This document shows positions 33,660-34,339 of a stretch of DNA of 34,339 nt, piece by piece. The stretch covers positions 1 through 34,339 of the forward strand of contig CAYVQZ010000056.1 in assembly GCA_964453435.1 (NCBI GenBank). The letters are read 5' to 3'. Both the position numbers and the translations under genes were made by a program. Position 1 is the stretch's first letter; the number at the start of each line of letters is the position of its first letter. A model generated the notes under the pieces. That model did not search any database. It was not told the origin of the DNA and worked only from the letters and a program-made list of their open reading frames with translations. The stretch comes from CAYVQZ01 sp964453435 (GTDB taxonomy: Bacteria; Abyssobacteria; SURF-5).

Positions 33660-34070
33660 GGAGCCGCAGATGAGCGCTGATTGAAAGAAATGATTGGACC
33701 ACGAATTACACGAATGAGAGCGAAGACGACGACGACCTTTCCGTGAACTTGAAACCTGGAACCTGAACCCTGAAACTCCGGGCGCGAAGCGCCGGGCAGC
33801 GACACGGGGAAAGGCTACTTTATCCGCAGATTGCGCTGATTAGCCAGATTCTGAACATCAGTCTAACCACAGATTCACACGGATTATCACGGATTAAGAA
33901 CAAAAACTTGGGAAGAGTAGTGTCAAGAACTTTCTGTAAATGCGGGAACCGCAGATGCACGCGGATGAACGCCGATTGTTTCTTGGCGTCTTAGCGTCTT
34001 GGCGTGAGAAAAAAAGGAGCTTTCGACCTTTAACCACGGAGACACCGAGGGCCACGGAGAGCTGCAAAGC
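33660..34070. repeat. Mosaic of degenerate short repeats (CCACGAATTACACGAAT / CCGCAGATGCACGCGGAT type)
   Basis: Related words recur: GCCGCAGATGAGCGCTGATT, CCACGAATTACACGAATGAG, CCGCAGATTGCGCTGATTA, CCACAGATTCACACGGATTA with TCACGGATTA, and CCGCAGATGCACGCGGATGA. CTTGGCGTCTTAGCGTCTTG and ACCACGGAGACACCGAGGGC then CACGGAGAG belong to the same style. All read like drifted copies of C-C-A-C-x-G-A-x-x-x-A-C-A-C-x-G-A-T units. I recall such words in intergenic DNA of unrelated environmental bacteria, so this is probably a wide, non-coding repeat class. Confidence 0.65.
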
Positions 34071-34224
34071 CTGAGAAGGAAAGCGATAGTGTGTTTTTGC
34101 GCCGTGCGCCCTTGCTAAACGTGCAGACGCGCCCCCTCTGTTTTGCGTTTGGGTCTCCGGATGGCTCGAACCCGGGGGTCGAACTGCCCGGACCCGGGGG
34201 CGCGGTGACACGGTGACATAGCTC

Positions 34225-34339
34225 TTACGCTTTAAGGGGACCTAAGGGTGTCAGCGGTCACTTAAAACCCGCCACTTAGGGTCAAATCAAACCCCGCCAT
34301 TTTGAGATGAAATGGTGTATATCTTCTTTGCAGATTTGC
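34225..34339. mobile_element. Possible insertion-sequence left end, cut by the window edge
   Basis: GGGTGTCAGCGGTCACTTAA, then ACCCGCCACTTAGGGTC, then AAACCCCGCCATTTTGAG resemble the multi-repeat terminal region of IS21-like elements: CCCGCCA-type words recur at short intervals before an AT-rich stretch. No transposase sequence is inside the window, so the call rests on the terminus pattern alone. Confidence 0.35.

Larger units (their letters stand above)
33574..34339. other. Gene-free stretch of dispersed-repeat debris
   Basis: No gene is supported in these 766 bases. They hold a mosaic of short repeat words (33.66-34.08 kb), a GC-rich hairpin region near 34.16-34.20 kb, and a possible insertion-sequence end at the right edge. 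The promoter of the bis-MGD enzyme must lie near 33.6 kb but is not obvious. Confidence 0.6.

Noticed and set aside
32677..33684. Plus-strand open frame of 335 codons
   Set aside because: Antisense to the bis-MGD oxidoreductase; no motif, and rich in Arg and His.
34150..34200. GGTTCGAGCC-like T-arm on the minus strand, as a possible tRNA
   Set aside because: The five-base stem around the loop does not pair, and no acceptor or anticodon arm fits; the GC-rich CCGGG/CCCGG pairing explains the sequence.

Overview
The window comes from an anaerobic, Gram-negative-type bacterium with roughly mid-50s percent GC. The signs are a glycyl radical enzyme with its activase, a tungsten/molybdenum aldehyde:ferredoxin oxidoreductase (AOR) family enzyme with a polyferredoxin, a bis-MGD oxidoreductase, CO dehydrogenase/acetyl-CoA synthase-type proteins, sigma-54 regulation, lipobox lipoproteins and a Tat-exported protein. 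Gene content would fit Desulfobacterota or an uncultured candidate phylum; the sequence alone does not settle the taxon.

Layout. (1) 1-3.1 kb: the first 14 codons of glmS leave the left edge. A repeat-rich gap follows, then a frameshifted creatinase-like M24 protein with a small Lrp-type ligand-binding protein behind it, a short inverted-repeat element, and a histidine phosphatase. (2) 3.1-7.7 kb, minus strand: larE, a soluble NtrB-like histidine kinase and an NtrC-like sigma-54 activator overlap or abut behind one good sigma-70 promoter, with signal peptidase I and the phosphatase downstream. (3) 8.1-12.8 kb: a divergent redox locus. A CooC-like ATPase and a shortened acetyl-CoA-synthase-beta (CdhC/AcsB) homologue are read to the left; a polyferredoxin, a BamB-like AOR and a MoaD-like protein are read to the right. 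(4) 12.8-15.7 kb: a PilZ protein, a small membrane protein, an aminotransferase and a TetR regulator with a consensus promoter. (5) 15.9-19.4 kb: a glycyl radical enzyme of unassigned substrate and its radical-SAM activase. (6) 19.8-23.1 kb: a PilZ protein behind a textbook sigma-54 promoter, phnW-phnX for 2-aminoethylphosphonate breakdown, and a Lin0512-family protein. (7) 23.1-26.5 kb, minus strand: a Tat-exported DUF362 protein and four small genes (unknown, PNPOx-like, rhodanese lipoprotein, zinc ribbon). (8) 27.1-33.6 kb: a membrane 6xPAS-GGDEF diguanylate cyclase, a glycine-zipper lipoprotein and a frameshifted bis-MGD oxidoreductase. (9) 33.6-34.3 kb: gene-free dispersed-repeat debris and a possible insertion-sequence end.

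How parts may work together. The AOR, polyferredoxin and MoaD plausibly form one W/Mo redox module, and the CooC/ACS-like pair may serve or regulate a related metal enzyme. The NtrBC pair could drive the sigma-54 promoter in front of the PilZ gene. The GGDEF protein and the two PilZ proteins are a c-di-GMP source and candidate receptors. At least five gaps carry one family of short intergenic repeats built from words such as GGGACAGTCCC and GTGTGTCCCACGATTG. One copy has perfect 20-bp terminal inverted repeats. This repeat family and the orphan ACS-like protein beside the AOR are the least explained content here.
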